NCBI GenBank assembly: GCA_014192625.1
Contig: BJHM01000027.1
Coordinates: 1-53,244, forward strand
Origin: Planctomycetota bacterium
Lineage (GTDB): Bacteria > Planctomycetota > UBA1135 > UBA2386
Reading direction: 5' to 3'
Length of the DNA: 53,244 nt
Both the position numbers and the translations under genes were made by a program. The first letter of the stretch is position 1; each line of letters opens with the position of its first letter. Of this stretch, positions 35,018-44,517 are shown piece by piece. The notes beneath the pieces are model-generated. The model saw only the letters and a program-made list of their open reading frames with translations. It was not told where the DNA came from and made no database searches.

Positions 35018-36120
35018 TTTGGTGCGTCGTACATCGAGGTGATCTCTGCGCGTAGCGCATTGAGGTCCTCTGGCGTCTTGATCGGAAAGAAGCGTGAGTC
35101 TGCGCCGCTACGCGGCACGCGCAGATAGTTGGTCTTGAGTTCGCGCGTGACCTCGCCGATCAGGTGCTCGACCTGCACGGCTTTTCGGCCTTCGACCAAT
35201 TTTTCGACGTAGTACCAGCCGAGCCCGAAGTCGCGATCGAGTGCGCTGGCGCAAAACGTGAACGTGTTGCAGTTGAACACGTCGACGATGCTCGCATCAA
35301 ACCCATCGGGATAACGGATCTGCTCAACGATCTGCATCTTGCCGTCCATCATGTAGGGCGCACCGCCAACGTCGCCCTTGTGCTTTGCGACAACCTCGCA
35401 GGTGGTCTCGCACTGGCTTTTTATGTGATGGCCTAGGACCAATGGCGAGATGCGTGCGCCGAGGTTGTCGACATTGCGGACAAATACATGCTTGCCGCCC
35501 GCGTTCCGGAAGGGGCTCAGCACCTGTTGTCGAAACGCGGCCGGGAAATCGCCGTGGCCAGGCCCATACGGTGAGACCTTGCCACTCTGCGTGAGGAATA
35601 GTTCGCCACTCTTCTCAAGTCGCACCGAGACGGACTGGTTGAAGTGGTGGATCTGTGCTTTATCGAGGCCGAAGTTGTGATGTCGCTCGAAGTGCTCTTT
35701 GGTCGCAGCCTCGGTAGCGAAGCTGTTCATCAAAAACACCTGCACGAGGCCGCCGTGACGTTGCTGTGCCTGCGCTACGTCCTGCAAAGCAAGTTGCAAA
35801 AACGAGCGGCCGGGAAAAAGCACGTCGACCACGCCCTTCACTACCCCGCCAAAGCGCGTCGCCATGCCGCCGTTGAGAATCGCTACGCCGAGTTCACCGC
35901 GGCCGATTGCCGCGCCGCCGAGTTGTGCCAGTTCTTTTGCGCTTGCGGTCCCGCTAGCGGGCAACGTCGCAATGGCGGCCACCGGCGGCGGCAATAGCGG
36001 GCTAGCAACGAGATTGTGCTGTTGGCTCATGCGGCCTGCTTGCAAGGCACTCTGCCAACTCGCCAGCAGACGTTGGTCAAAGCCAAAGCGGAGCAGGGCG
36101 GCAAAACGACTGTCGGGCAT
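35014..36120 (-). CDS. UTP--glucose/hexose-1-phosphate uridylyltransferase (UDPGP family)
   Basis: 368 residues from the ATG at 36120; upstream in-frame sequence is not protein-like. The nucleotide-binding signature is VAILNGGMATRFGG (79-92), followed by VVKGVVDV with a Lys near 95. Further UDPGP-family motifs are SPYGPGHGDFP, HVFVRNVDNLGA and DVFNCNTF. This eukaryote-like UDPGP fold makes UDP-sugars (UDP-glucose, UDP-N-acetylhexosamine) from UTP and a sugar 1-phosphate; sugar specificity cannot be read. It is divergent from recG with 121 nt between starts. Confidence 0.88.
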   Translation of the reverse strand: MPDSRFAALLRFGFDQRLLASWQSALQAGRMSQQHNLVASPLLPPPVAAIATLPASGTASAKELAQLGGAAIGRGELGVAILNGGMATRFGGVVKGVVDVLFPGRSFLQLALQDVAQAQQRHGGLVQVFLMNSFATEAATKEHFERHHNFGLDKAQIHHFNQSVSVRLEKSGELFLTQSGKVSPYGPGHGDFPAAFRQQVLSPFRNAGGKHVFVRNVDNLGARISPLVLGHHIKSQCETTCEVVAKHKGDVGGAPYMMDGKMQIVEQIRYPDGFDASIVDVFNCNTFTFCASALDRDFGLGWYYVEKLVEGRKAVQVEHLIGEVTRELKTNYLRVPRSGADSRFFPIKTPEDLNALRAEITSMYDAPK

Positions 36121-36241
36121 TTGGTGTTCCACGTAGACGGGAAAAAAGGTACCGCGCAGCGGCTCACTTGGCGAGGCCGGTTCGGGATGTGGCGCAACAC
36201 AGGCTCGCGCCGCGTTTGTGCATCGTCTACACAGATCGCCG

Positions 36242-38206
36242 ATGGCATCGCGCGAATCAGCTGAAGCAAAGGTGGAGTTACTGCCACCCGGCGCGCCACT
36301 CACGGAGTTGCCGGGGATCGGCCCCAAGGTGGCGGAACGGCTTGCCCTCTCAAGGATCAGCACGCTCGCAGATTTGCTCGGGTTTTTTCCACGTCGCTAT
36401 CGCGAGTTGCGCGAACTCGATGCGCCGGAGGACTCGGCGCTAGCACAACTGGTGCGCTTGCGCGGCACGGTGCGGGGCACGCGGCTCGCGTTTTTGCCAG
36501 GCCGGCGCGCGATGGTGACGGTCGAATTTGCGGCAGGCGATGGGACGCCGTTTTCGGCGGCGTTTTTCAACCAGCCGTGGCTACGCAAGACCTACAAGGC
36601 GGGTGACGCCCGGATCGTCGAGGGCGAACTTGCGAAAAAGGGGACCCGTTACTCGATCAAGCAGCCAAAGATTTTGGCCGCCTCGTTGCAGCCGGTGGGC
36701 GAGGTGCAGTTGCGCTACGCAGAGATTGAGGGCGTGGCAGCAGCGCGGCTCGTGCAGTGGATCGGCATCCTGCTCGACCGCACCGATTGGACAAAGTTTG
36801 CGCTGCCGCCGCTGCCTTTGTTGCTGCGCGAGCATGATGCGGACTTGCACACGCTGGTGCTGGCGATGCATCGACCAGCGTCGGTCGCTGAGCATGAGCG
36901 CGCGCGCACGCATTTCGCATTGCGTGAAGCGGTGGCTTTGTTTCGCGCGGTCGAGGTTGCGCGGCGGAACCGCGAGCAGCGGCCCGGGCTCCCGTGTGCG
37001 GTTGACGCGGCGCTCGATCTGCGCATTCGTGGGCGGTTACCATTTGTGCTGACCGACGACCAGGAGGCCGCGGTGCAACAGTTGCGCGAGCGGCTGAAGG
37101 GTAAATCGCCGATGGGCGTGCTGCTGCAGGGCGATGTCGGCACTGGTAAGACGGCGGTCGCAGTGGCCACCGCGCTTGCGGTGCTCGCACGCGGTCATCA
37201 GGTTGCGTTCCTGGCTCCGACGGAATTACTCGCGGAACAGCATTACGCGCTCGTTCGTCGCTGGCTTGCGGAGAGTGGCGTGCGCGTCGAACTCGTGACC
37301 GGCAGTCAGAAGCCCGCCGACAAACGCGCGCAATTCCTGCGCCTCGCCAAGCCCGGGCCGCAGTTTGTGTTTGGCACCCACGTGCTGTTTTCGTCGGGTG
37401 TCGAGTTTGCGCAGCTGGGCCTTGTGGTGATCGACGAACAGCACCGGTTTGGCGTCGATCAGCGCATGGCATTGATTCAAAAGGGGCAGGATCCGCATGT
37501 GCTTGTGATGACGGCAACGCCGATTCCGCGCACGCTCGCGCTGACGATGTTTGGCGACCTCGACGTGGTTACGCTGCGTCAACGGCCGCCGGGCAGGCGC
37601 ATTGTGCGGGCGTTCCATGTTGCCACCGAGGCCTTTGCGCGTGCTCTGCGCAGCATCACGCGCGCGGTTGCCCGCCGCGGCCGCGTGTTCGTCGTCTGCC
37701 CGGCTGTTGGCGAGGACGGCGAAAAGGGCGGAGCCGTGCGCGTGCACGAAGCATTGCAGAAGCGGTTCTCGTGTCGGCTGGTGCATGGCCGTTTGCCCAC
37801 GCGCGAACGGCAGGAGGCGCTCGATGCGTTTCGCGATGGTCGGTGCGATGTGCTGATCGGCACCACGGTGCTCGAGGTCGGCGTGGATGTTGCCGAAGCG
37901 GTGTTGATGGTCGTCGTCGCCGCGGATCGTTTTGGGATCGCAACGCTGCATCAGCTACGCGGTCGGGTGGGGCGAGGCCGTCGCCGCGGATTGTGCCTTT
38001 TGTGCGGGCCAAAGACCGAACGCATCACTGCGCTGTGTCGCACGACGGATGGCTTTCTGCTCGCCGAGGAGGACTTGCGCATCCGTGGCAGCGGCGAACT
38101 GCTCGGCACCCAGCAGAGCGGGTTCTCTGAACTGCGCGCACTCGATCCGGTCGAGGACTTTGAGCTATTGATGCGCGCGCGCGCCGCCGTGAAGGGTACG
38201 TCGTGA
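36242..38206 (+). CDS. recG: ATP-dependent DNA helicase RecG
   Basis: 654 residues from the ATG at 36242; an in-frame GTG lies 24 nt upstream. Slightly short for the family (about 690). Order: N-terminal helical segment with LPGIGPKVAERLA (helix-hairpin-helix-like); OB-fold wedge domain (about 60-150, LVRLRGTVRG...VEGELAKKGTRYSI); helicase domain 1 with Walker A GDVGTGKT (297-304) and DEQHRFGVDQR; TATPIPRTLALTMFGDLDV; helicase domain 2 with GRLPTRERQEALDAF and HQLRGRVGRGRRRGLCLL. RecG remodels stalled forks and branched DNA. Confidence 0.96.
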   Translation: MASRESAEAKVELLPPGAPLTELPGIGPKVAERLALSRISTLADLLGFFPRRYRELRELDAPEDSALAQLVRLRGTVRGTRLAFLPGRRAMVTVEFAAGDGTPFSAAFFNQPWLRKTYKAGDARIVEGELAKKGTRYSIKQPKILAASLQPVGEVQLRYAEIEGVAAARLVQWIGILLDRTDWTKFALPPLPLLLREHDADLHTLVLAMHRPASVAEHERARTHFALREAVALFRAVEVARRNREQRPGLPCAVDAALDLRIRGRLPFVLTDDQEAAVQQLRERLKGKSPMGVLLQGDVGTGKTAVAVATALAVLARGHQVAFLAPTELLAEQHYALVRRWLAESGVRVELVTGSQKPADKRAQFLRLAKPGPQFVFGTHVLFSSGVEFAQLGLVVIDEQHRFGVDQRMALIQKGQDPHVLVMTATPIPRTLALTMFGDLDVVTLRQRPPGRRIVRAFHVATEAFARALRSITRAVARRGRVFVVCPAVGEDGEKGGAVRVHEALQKRFSCRLVHGRLPTRERQEALDAFRDGRCDVLIGTTVLEVGVDVAEAVLMVVVAADRFGIATLHQLRGRVGRGRRRGLCLLCGPKTERITALCRTTDGFLLAEEDLRIRGSGELLGTQQSGFSELRALDPVEDFELLMRARAAVKGTS

Positions 38207-38859
38207 GCGCGCGCGTGTTCACGGTCGCGTAGGCGCGGCAGATCCATATTGCATAGCGCCACTGCTTTTTAGCGGGGAGCATCGCCGTGTCGTGCGCCGC
38301 CATGGCTATTTTGTCTGCTGCCACGCGCGTGTTGGTGAACACCAGCGCGTGCGACTGGTGCGGATGGTTTGCGTGCAGCGCGATTGCAACGAAGCCAAAG
38401 ATCAACAAGCCCACGCGATCTGCTGCGGCATCCGCCTGCAGCAGCTTGCGGATGCGCCGGGGCTCTGATGCATTTAGTAAGATTTTCGCTCAGTCGTTCG
38501 ACGGCGGGATTGATCTGGCCGCCGCAATATCCTGCGCAAACAGTTTTATCGTGTGCACCGCAGTGCCGCGCCACGGCGACGGACCGGGGCCGCGCCACGA
38601 CGACGGACCAGTGCCGCGCCACGACGACGGACCGGGGCCGCGCCACGACGACGGACCAGTGCCGCGCAGGTCAATCGCAAACTGGGTAGGCCTTTGCGCG
38701 AGCATGCGGCGCGGCACAGCTTGCCACCTGCGGTGGTCGAGGGGATCGCCGCGCGGCAGCACCAGCATCGGTCCATTGCCGCGCAGGTGCACCGCGTTAC
38801 GCACAAGTTTGCCTTGTGGCTCTGCGTCGACGGGGATGATGCGCGCAAAGTCCCTCGCT
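38207..38859. other. Intergenic region with tandem repeat, no confident gene
   Basis: This 653-base gap lies between recG (plus) and the RlmD-like gene (minus), which converge. It contains the 24-nt tandem repeat at 38569-38664 and one possible minus-strand small gene, described separately. No RNA gene was recognised. Confidence 0.5.
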
Positions 38860-38867
38860 TCAGGCAA
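38490..38867 (-). CDS. Possible small gene, unknown
   Basis: 125 codons from a TTG that overlaps the RlmD-like gene's TGA region to a TGA at 38490. The first 65 residues look protein-like (HLRGNGPMLVLPRGDPLDHRRW). The middle is four copies of GTGPSSWR / GPGPSSWR from a tandem repeat. The frame continues past the TGA for another 150 or so codons, but no SECIS-like hairpin was found there. No family is recognised. It could be a decayed gene or chance. Confidence 0.2.
   Translation of the reverse strand: MPEARDFARIIPVDAEPQGKLVRNAVHLRGNGPMLVLPRGDPLDHRRWQAVPRRMLAQRPTQFAIDLRGTGPSSWRGPGPSSWRGTGPSSWRGPGPSPWRGTAVHTIKLFAQDIAAARSIPPSND
38569..38664. repeat. 24-nt tandem repeat, four copies
   Basis: Units starting cgccacgacgacggacc at 38569, 38593, 38617 and 38641. 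Odd copies carry ggggccg and even copies carry agtgccg, giving a 48-nt higher-order unit. A reading frame is open through the array on both strands because the unit is a multiple of three and GC-rich. Confidence 0.92.
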
Positions 38868-40026
38868 GGCAAAGACGCGCCACGCATTCGACGTGGTAGG
38901 TCTGCGGAAACATGTCGTAGCCTTCGACCGACTGAAGAACGTAGCCGCCCGCAACCAGATCCTTCAGGTCGCGCGCCAGCGTGTTGGGGTCGCACGACAC
39001 ATAGACAAAGTTGGCGGCCCGGAGTTTTAGCAGCGCCGGGATCGCGAGCTTGGCGCCAAGGCGCGGTGGGTCGATCAGCACGAGGTCTGGCCGCTCTTTG
39101 TTGTCGGCGAGGAAGCCCTCGGTCGTCTCGCGGAAATAGCTGACGTTGTTGCAGCCGTTCAATTTGACGTTGACGCGGCCAAGCGTCGCCGCGCGCCGTT
39201 CATCTTCGACCGAAACGACCCGCGCAAAACCGCGCGACAACGGCAGCGAGAACAGGCCAACGCCAGCGTAGAGATCGAATGCGAGCTGGCCCGACAGTCC
39301 CTCGGTGGCGCCGCGCACGAGCTGCTCTACCAGCAGGTGGTTGCCTTGGAAGAAGCTCTCGGGCTCGACGAAGTAGCGAAAGCCGAGCACTTGATGCTCG
39401 ACGAGGTCCTTGCGAAGCCCTGGCAACTCGGGCGCCCACGAAGCTCCGTCCTTGCCGCGCGCGCCCTCGAGTTGATGCACCCGTTCGCCTTTAGGCCGAT
39501 CCGCCAGCGCCTTGCGCAACATCGGCAGCGCACTTTCAAGCTCGGGCGCGAGCACCGGGCACTCCTGCACCTCGACAATGTTCTTGCTGAACGCACGGTG
39601 GAAGCCTAGCTGCTCCCCTTCGACCTTGATTTGCGTCCGGGCGCGGTAGCCCCATTCTTCGGCGTAGTGAATCTTGATTGGATTGGGCCAATCAAAACCG
39701 CCAGTGCGGATCAGCGCGTCGCGCACGAAGTCCGCTTTGGCGGCGATCTGCGTCGGATAGTCGATGTGTTGAAACTGGCAGCCGCCGCAATCGCCAAAGT
39801 GGCGGCAGCGCGGCTTGCGACGGTGCTTTGACGGCGTGAGCACTTCGAGCAGGCGCGTGCGGATAAACTTCTTGTCGATCTCGGTGATCTCGACTTTCAG
39901 CCGCTCGCCGGGCGCGCCGTATGGCACGAACACCGCGATGCCGTCGTGGCGCGCAACTGCGAAGCCACCAAAGGCAAGGCGTTCGGTAGTGACTTCAAGA
40001 ACCTGGCCAAGGGAGAGCGTGGTCAT
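38860..40026 (-). CDS. rlmD: RlmD/TrmA-family 23S rRNA (uracil-C5) methyltransferase
   Basis: 388 residues. N-terminal TRAM domain (about 1-62, LAFGGFAVARHDGIAVFVPYGAPGE). 4Fe-4S cysteines C74, C80 and C83 (CRHFGDCGGC) with C156 (QECPVLAP). SAM motif I AFDLYAGVGLFSLPL, VLIDPPR, and the catalytic Cys in YVSCDPNTLARDL. The C-terminal motif YDMFPQTYHVECVARL is standard. It methylates uracil C5 in RNA; the RlmD assignment, as opposed to another paralogue, rests on the TRAM plus Fe-S layout. Confidence 0.93.
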   Translation of the reverse strand: MTTLSLGQVLEVTTERLAFGGFAVARHDGIAVFVPYGAPGERLKVEITEIDKKFIRTRLLEVLTPSKHRRKPRCRHFGDCGGCQFQHIDYPTQIAAKADFVRDALIRTGGFDWPNPIKIHYAEEWGYRARTQIKVEGEQLGFHRAFSKNIVEVQECPVLAPELESALPMLRKALADRPKGERVHQLEGARGKDGASWAPELPGLRKDLVEHQVLGFRYFVEPESFFQGNHLLVEQLVRGATEGLSGQLAFDLYAGVGLFSLPLSRGFARVVSVEDERRAATLGRVNVKLNGCNNVSYFRETTEGFLADNKERPDLVLIDPPRLGAKLAIPALLKLRAANFVYVSCDPNTLARDLKDLVAGGYVLQSVEGYDMFPQTYHVECVARLCLA

Positions 40027-40053
40027 CGGCCGAGCAGGATAGCTGGTGAGTGC

Positions 40054-40971
40054 TCAGCGCGCTCGCGTCTGTAGCACGAGCCCAAGCGCGACGGAGGCGA
40101 GGGCCACGCCAAATCGCCAATCAGGCGCGGGCAAATCAAAAAATGGCCCCATCCCGACTGCGATCAGTGGCTGCACATTGATGTAGAGCGCGACCTGCGA
40201 ACTGCGCGTGTGCTGCAGTGCCCAAGTGTTGATCAAGTAGGTCAGCACCGTTGCGAACAGCACGCCGTAGAGGGCATACCACACGACCGGCGGGGTGACG
40301 ACGGCCTGCAGGTCCGCAGTAGTCATCTGCGGCAGACTCCACGCGCTCGTCAGCACCGTTGCAGCGCAAAACATCACGGCGGTGCTGATCCACGGATCTA
40401 CCTTGGGGCCGATGCGACGCATCAGGATCAGGTGCAGTGAAAACGATACGCCATTCGCCCAAGTAGCCAGGTCGCCGGTGAGTTGCTCGGGCGACAGATG
40501 CAGGCCACCAGTGACCATTTCATCCGCGTGCAGCAGGGTGCCGATGCCAAGCAGAGCGACCACCACCGCGAGCACCTTGCCAACGCTAAACCGCTCCTGA
40601 CCAAGGCAGACTGACAGCAATAAGGTCCAGGTTGGAATGCACGCGTTGATCACTGCTGAGTGCGCGGGCGTCGTATGACTGAGGCCGATGGTGAACAGGA
40701 TTTGGTTCAGGACTACGCCAAGCAGTGCAGCGAGAAGTAGCCAGAGCACCAGCCGTTTCGTAGGCCGCGTTTTGCCAAAGCGCAACGCTAGCGGCACGAA
40801 CACGATCGCTGCTACGGCGATGCGGAACAACACCCACGAACTTGCCGAGACATCGTGCAGCACAAGCTTCGTGAACACGTAATTGGCGCCGAATAGGGCG
40901 GAGACCAGCAGCAGGCTTGCGTGGACGCGCAGGGCAGAGGGGGGCAAGCGAACGATCGTGCCGTGGTCCAT
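40054..40971 (-). CDS. EamA/DMT-superfamily transporter
   Basis: 305 residues with about ten hydrophobic helices in two EamA repeats (LLLVSALFGANYVFTKL at the first helix; WYALYGVLFATVLTYLINTWALQHTRSSQVALYINVQPLIAV in the second repeat). The family exports or imports small metabolites; the substrate is unknown. It lies 27 nt upstream of the RlmD-like gene on the same strand and is probably co-transcribed. Confidence 0.92.
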   Translation of the reverse strand: MDHGTIVRLPPSALRVHASLLLVSALFGANYVFTKLVLHDVSASSWVLFRIAVAAIVFVPLALRFGKTRPTKRLVLWLLLAALLGVVLNQILFTIGLSHTTPAHSAVINACIPTWTLLLSVCLGQERFSVGKVLAVVVALLGIGTLLHADEMVTGGLHLSPEQLTGDLATWANGVSFSLHLILMRRIGPKVDPWISTAVMFCAATVLTSAWSLPQMTTADLQAVVTPPVVWYALYGVLFATVLTYLINTWALQHTRSSQVALYINVQPLIAVGMGPFFDLPAPDWRFGVALASVALGLVLQTRAR

Positions 40972-41052
40972 TGCCGATGCAAGCAGGGTGTGCCGGTGGT
41001 TCCGCCGCGGCGAACGAGCAGCGCGATTTGGTGATCCCTTTGGTTCGCACGT

Positions 41053-41080
41053 TTGCTGGGATTTTTGCTTGCGGTAGAAT
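41053..41080 (+). promoter_or_regulatory. Possible sigma70-type promoter for the HEAT-repeat/Bat operon
   Basis: TTGCTG (41053-41058), a 16-nt spacer and TAGAAT (41075-41080), 72 nt before the ATG at 41153. The spacing and sequence suit a housekeeping promoter. It is the best candidate upstream of the plus-strand gene run. Confidence 0.35.
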
Positions 41081-41152
41081 CCCTGCCCTCACGTCCATGG
41101 CGATTGCGTCGCAAAACCCCTGCGATCAATTGGCTGGCGGGAAGTAAAGTCC

Positions 41153-43999
41153 ATGAGTTTCACTGTCTCGCTGTTGTTCACCGTGGTCGCTGTGCTTGCC
41201 CCTCAGGGCATCAAGTTGCCGACGCCGCGGCAGGAGCCGAATGGCAAAGTCGCCGTCGTGACACGGCCGCTGGCTGAGGTTGAGCGTTTTCGCCGCGACC
41301 TCGCTGGGATGCGCGGCGCGCCGGTGCTGGTCGAGCGCAACCTGCAGCAGATGTCGCTCGACTATCCCAGTGTCGAGGAGCTCGTTATCGAACGGCTGCG
41401 CTTAGCGCTGGCGCGTGAGTTCGTGGACCTGATGGTGGTCGCGCGTCGCTTTGGCAGCCCAAAGATCGGCGATGAGTTGCTGTTCCAGTTGTTGGCGCGG
41501 CCGCTATCGGAAGCAACGCAAGACGCAATCGAGACCATGGTGGTGCTAAAGGGCGTGGCAGCGCGGTCAGCTTTGCAGTCCTGCATGCGCGGCCGCATCG
41601 CTGCGGCACGGCGCGCGGCAACCGATGCGTATCTGCGGATCGTCAATGATACCGATCTCGATTTTGCATTGGAGTTGGTTGGTGATATGGAACTGGATCG
41701 GCAGTTTGCCGGCGTGCTGTTGCTAGCGGCTGTGCCGGTGGAAGGGGCGCGGCAGCGCTTGTGCGAGTTGTTGTCGCGCGAGCCATCGCTTGCCGGGGCC
41801 GCGTGTGCGGCGCTGATCAGCGCCGGCAAGCCCTGTTTGCCGCAGTTGCAAAAGATCGTCGCTATGCCGCCGGTCGATCGGTCGTTCGCGTATGCGGCAT
41901 TTGCGATGGTGATAATCCCAACGGGCACGGATTTGATCCCCATCGAAGGCACGTCCGCAGCGCTGCTGACCTTCATTCGCGGAAGTGACCCACTGGGGCG
42001 CGCGCTTTCAGCCGTCGCGCTTGCCGAGCTGTCCTACCGCGGCCGTGCGATTCCGCTGCCCGATACGGAAGTAGTCTTGGCACTGATCGATGTGGCCGAG
42101 CCGCAGTCATTCATCGCCAACCTGGACCTGGTCCGCCGTTTGGCGGAGGCGCAGTTGCGCCAGTTGACTGGCCGCACCATGGGCCGTGATTCGCTGCCGT
42201 GGCGCGAATGGTGGCAGACCGGCGTGTCCACGTTCCTCGGGATGCGCGCCAACGTCACAATTGACGACAAGAGCCTCGGCGGCGCCCAGATCGTGCTGCA
42301 CGACAACGTTCGCACGGTCCGGTTGCTGGGTGAGGATCTCGCCGATCTGCCAGTGCGCACGGACCTGCTCGACTACGTCCTCACGCGCGCGCAGATGCAG
42401 CAGGCGCTGGAGGAACTGCGCCAACGCGGCTTCATGGCGGCCGCTGCCACGCCAGCCTCCAGCGGGCTGCCGCTCGTGCGCCAGTTACAGGTCCAGGTGC
42501 AGGGCGGCCGTTCCCAGGTTGCTGCACCAGCGGTGCCAACACCGTATTTTGAGGTGCTCGCCGAAGTAATCGGACAGATCACTGAGCGAGAACTCTGGCA
42601 GCAGTTGCGCAATCCGATTGATGAGCCTGATCGCGGCGCGTTTTGGCACGCAGAACGCAAGTGGTTCGATACCAAGCCTGATGATCGGGCGCAGTCGCGG
42701 CACTTTTTGCGCCTCGTGTTGAAGGCATGGCAAGGCCTCCATGTGCAGCAGCGCGGGCTTGTGCTCAGCCGCTTGCTCCTTGCCCCGGATCGCAAGGACC
42801 TGCTCACCGTAGAGGACGGCCTCGCGCTGCTCGGCCTGGTGCGCAAGGCGGCCAAGTGCGGGGAGCAAGAGCAGCTGCTGCTGGAGCTGGCGGCGAATTC
42901 GCCTGGCGATCGAGTCTGGCGTGATGCCATCGACGTCGCGACCAACACGGATGTTGGTCGCAAGGCGGTGGAACGCGTGTTTGCGGTGCTCGGTGCCGAC
43001 CGCGTGCTGCTGGCGCTCGCCGATGAGCGGGTCGATGTGCGTCGTGCGGCGATTGAAGAAGTGGTTCGCAGTCACGATGATCGCGCTGCGCCTTTTTTGC
43101 TCAAGCTGCTTGCGGACCCGGATCCACTCGTGAGCCAGAACGCGATTTTCGCCGCGGGTGCGCTGGCACTGGCTTTGGCGCGCACGCCATTGATTGACTG
43201 CATCATCGCGGATGACACTCTGCCGCTCACTCGTCGCGAGGCGCTGCGCGCGCTTGGCAAGGTTGGCGGCGATGGGGCGTTTGCGGTGCTGCAGCGTGCG
43301 TTGGGTGCGCCGGTCGCCGAAGATCGCGAGGCAGCGATGCGCGGGCTCGGTGAGCTGCGCGATCCGCGAGCGGCGACGCAACTAGCGGAGATCTTTGCGG
43401 CTGGCCCTAGCACTGCGACCGGCGAACTCGCGCGCTACTTCCTGCAGCGGATGGGGCACAAGCTGGTCGTGCCGGCGTTGCAAAAGCTGCTGGAGAACAG
43501 CAACGCGGCAGTGCATGCGCAGGTTGTGTTGTTGCTCGGCGGCTATCAGGATCCAACCGTGATCCCCGATCTGGTGGCGCTGCTTCGCCAAGAAAAGAAC
43601 ACGCTTACGGCGGCGACGTTGCTGGCAGGCACGATTGGCCTCGACGTTGCGGGGACCGAAGATCGCGTGGTTGCGATGGACAAGTGGTATCGCGCGCATC
43701 GCGAAGAAGCGCAATGGCAGTGGCTGATTCAGGCGTGCAAAGTCGCAGATTTTAAGACCGGGCTGGCCCCCTCTCAGTTTGAGCTCAAATCAGGCCTGCA
43801 ACCGGTGCCAGAACTGGCGCGCATCCTTGTCAATGGCGAGCCGGGCCGCCTGCGAGTGCTCGCTGCCGCAGTGCTGCGGACGGTCACCGGGGAAGACTTT
43901 GGCGCGGTTACCTTGGCGACCCCGCTGGACGTTCGCCAAAGCATCGCTGCCCGTTATCGGGTGTGTTACGAGAGTGCGCTAGGCGCGCAAAGCCGCTGA
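41153..43999 (+). CDS. Secreted HEAT-repeat protein
   Basis: 948 residues. A short hydrophobic N-terminus (VSLLFTVVAVLAP) looks like a signal peptide. The chain is almost wholly helical. Clear HEAT repeats run from about 620 to 830 (DERVDVRRAAIEEVVRSHD, LADPDPLVSQNAIFAAGALAL, EDREAAMRGLGELRDPRAA, LLLGGYQDPTVIPDLVALL). Such proteins are scaffolds. It is followed 8 nt later by a small membrane gene and then by the Bat operon, so it may be part of the same transcript and complex. Confidence 0.85.
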   Translation: MSFTVSLLFTVVAVLAPQGIKLPTPRQEPNGKVAVVTRPLAEVERFRRDLAGMRGAPVLVERNLQQMSLDYPSVEELVIERLRLALAREFVDLMVVARRFGSPKIGDELLFQLLARPLSEATQDAIETMVVLKGVAARSALQSCMRGRIAAARRAATDAYLRIVNDTDLDFALELVGDMELDRQFAGVLLLAAVPVEGARQRLCELLSREPSLAGAACAALISAGKPCLPQLQKIVAMPPVDRSFAYAAFAMVIIPTGTDLIPIEGTSAALLTFIRGSDPLGRALSAVALAELSYRGRAIPLPDTEVVLALIDVAEPQSFIANLDLVRRLAEAQLRQLTGRTMGRDSLPWREWWQTGVSTFLGMRANVTIDDKSLGGAQIVLHDNVRTVRLLGEDLADLPVRTDLLDYVLTRAQMQQALEELRQRGFMAAAATPASSGLPLVRQLQVQVQGGRSQVAAPAVPTPYFEVLAEVIGQITERELWQQLRNPIDEPDRGAFWHAERKWFDTKPDDRAQSRHFLRLVLKAWQGLHVQQRGLVLSRLLLAPDRKDLLTVEDGLALLGLVRKAAKCGEQEQLLLELAANSPGDRVWRDAIDVATNTDVGRKAVERVFAVLGADRVLLALADERVDVRRAAIEEVVRSHDDRAAPFLLKLLADPDPLVSQNAIFAAGALALALARTPLIDCIIADDTLPLTRREALRALGKVGGDGAFAVLQRALGAPVAEDREAAMRGLGELRDPRAATQLAEIFAAGPSTATGELARYFLQRMGHKLVVPALQKLLENSNAAVHAQVVLLLGGYQDPTVIPDLVALLRQEKNTLTAATLLAGTIGLDVAGTEDRVVAMDKWYRAHREEAQWQWLIQACKVADFKTGLAPSQFELKSGLQPVPELARILVNGEPGRLRVLAAAVLRTVTGEDFGAVTLATPLDVRQSIAARYRVCYESALGAQSR

Positions 44000-44007
44000 G
44001 CAAAGGT

Positions 44008-44457
44008 ATGGCGCACGTGGCATCGGGTGGCGGCGCGTGGCGGGGGATCGTTTTGCTAGGCACCATTTTTTTGGCCGCGTTTGTAGTGATGCGCAGCCAG
44101 TCGCGGTTCCTGCAAGTGGAACGTGAGGCCGTTGTCCTGCACGCGTTGGCGCGCAACAACGACCTCGACCCAGCGAGTGTGTTTGCGTTGCGCGAACAGG
44201 CAATCGATCTATCCGCCGAGGCTTTCGCGGCGCAGGCATCGGCGTTTGCGAGCCTGCTGCGCGAGCTTGGCGAACCGTTGGCGGCGGTCGCCCTGTTTGG
44301 TTCTGCGGACTTCGCACGGCAGTCGCGGGCCGCAAAACCTGAGGCCCTGGCGGCGTGGCAGATGGTCTTTCGCGCCCCCGCGGCGGTTGCCGGGCAGCGC
44401 TTTTTGCTCATGCGGGAGCGTTTTGCCACGCGTGCGGCCGCAAGAAACAAAAATTGA
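44008..44457 (+). CDS. Small membrane-anchored protein, unknown
   Basis: 149 residues from the ATG at 44008, with AAAGG just upstream; in-frame sequence upstream belongs to the HEAT gene. One N-terminal transmembrane helix (GIVLLGTIFLAAFVVM, about 13-28), then an Ala/Leu-rich helical domain that may be TPR-like (DLSAEAFAAQASAFASLLRELGEPLAAVALF). No family is recognised. It lies between the HEAT gene and moxR, so it is probably part of the operon. Confidence 0.7.
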   Translation: MAHVASGGGAWRGIVLLGTIFLAAFVVMRSQSRFLQVEREAVVLHALARNNDLDPASVFALREQAIDLSAEAFAAQASAFASLLRELGEPLAAVALFGSADFARQSRAAKPEALAAWQMVFRAPAAVAGQRFLLMRERFATRAAARNKN

Positions 44458-44517
44458 GGAGTCTTGAGCGGTCGGTATCGTGTGCCGACTTCCAAAGTTT
44501 GGTTCCTACAAGACCCC

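Noticed and set aside
34661-35128. 155-codon plus-strand ORF before and over the uridylyltransferase end
   Set aside because: It overlaps the real gene antisense and has Pro/Ser/Gly-rich non-conserved composition.
38025-38492. UGA readthrough at 38490 as a third selenoprotein
   Set aside because: The frame stays open, but the only hairpin downstream is a 4-bp stem with a 14-nt loop, there is no thiol motif, and the extension runs into antisense of recG.
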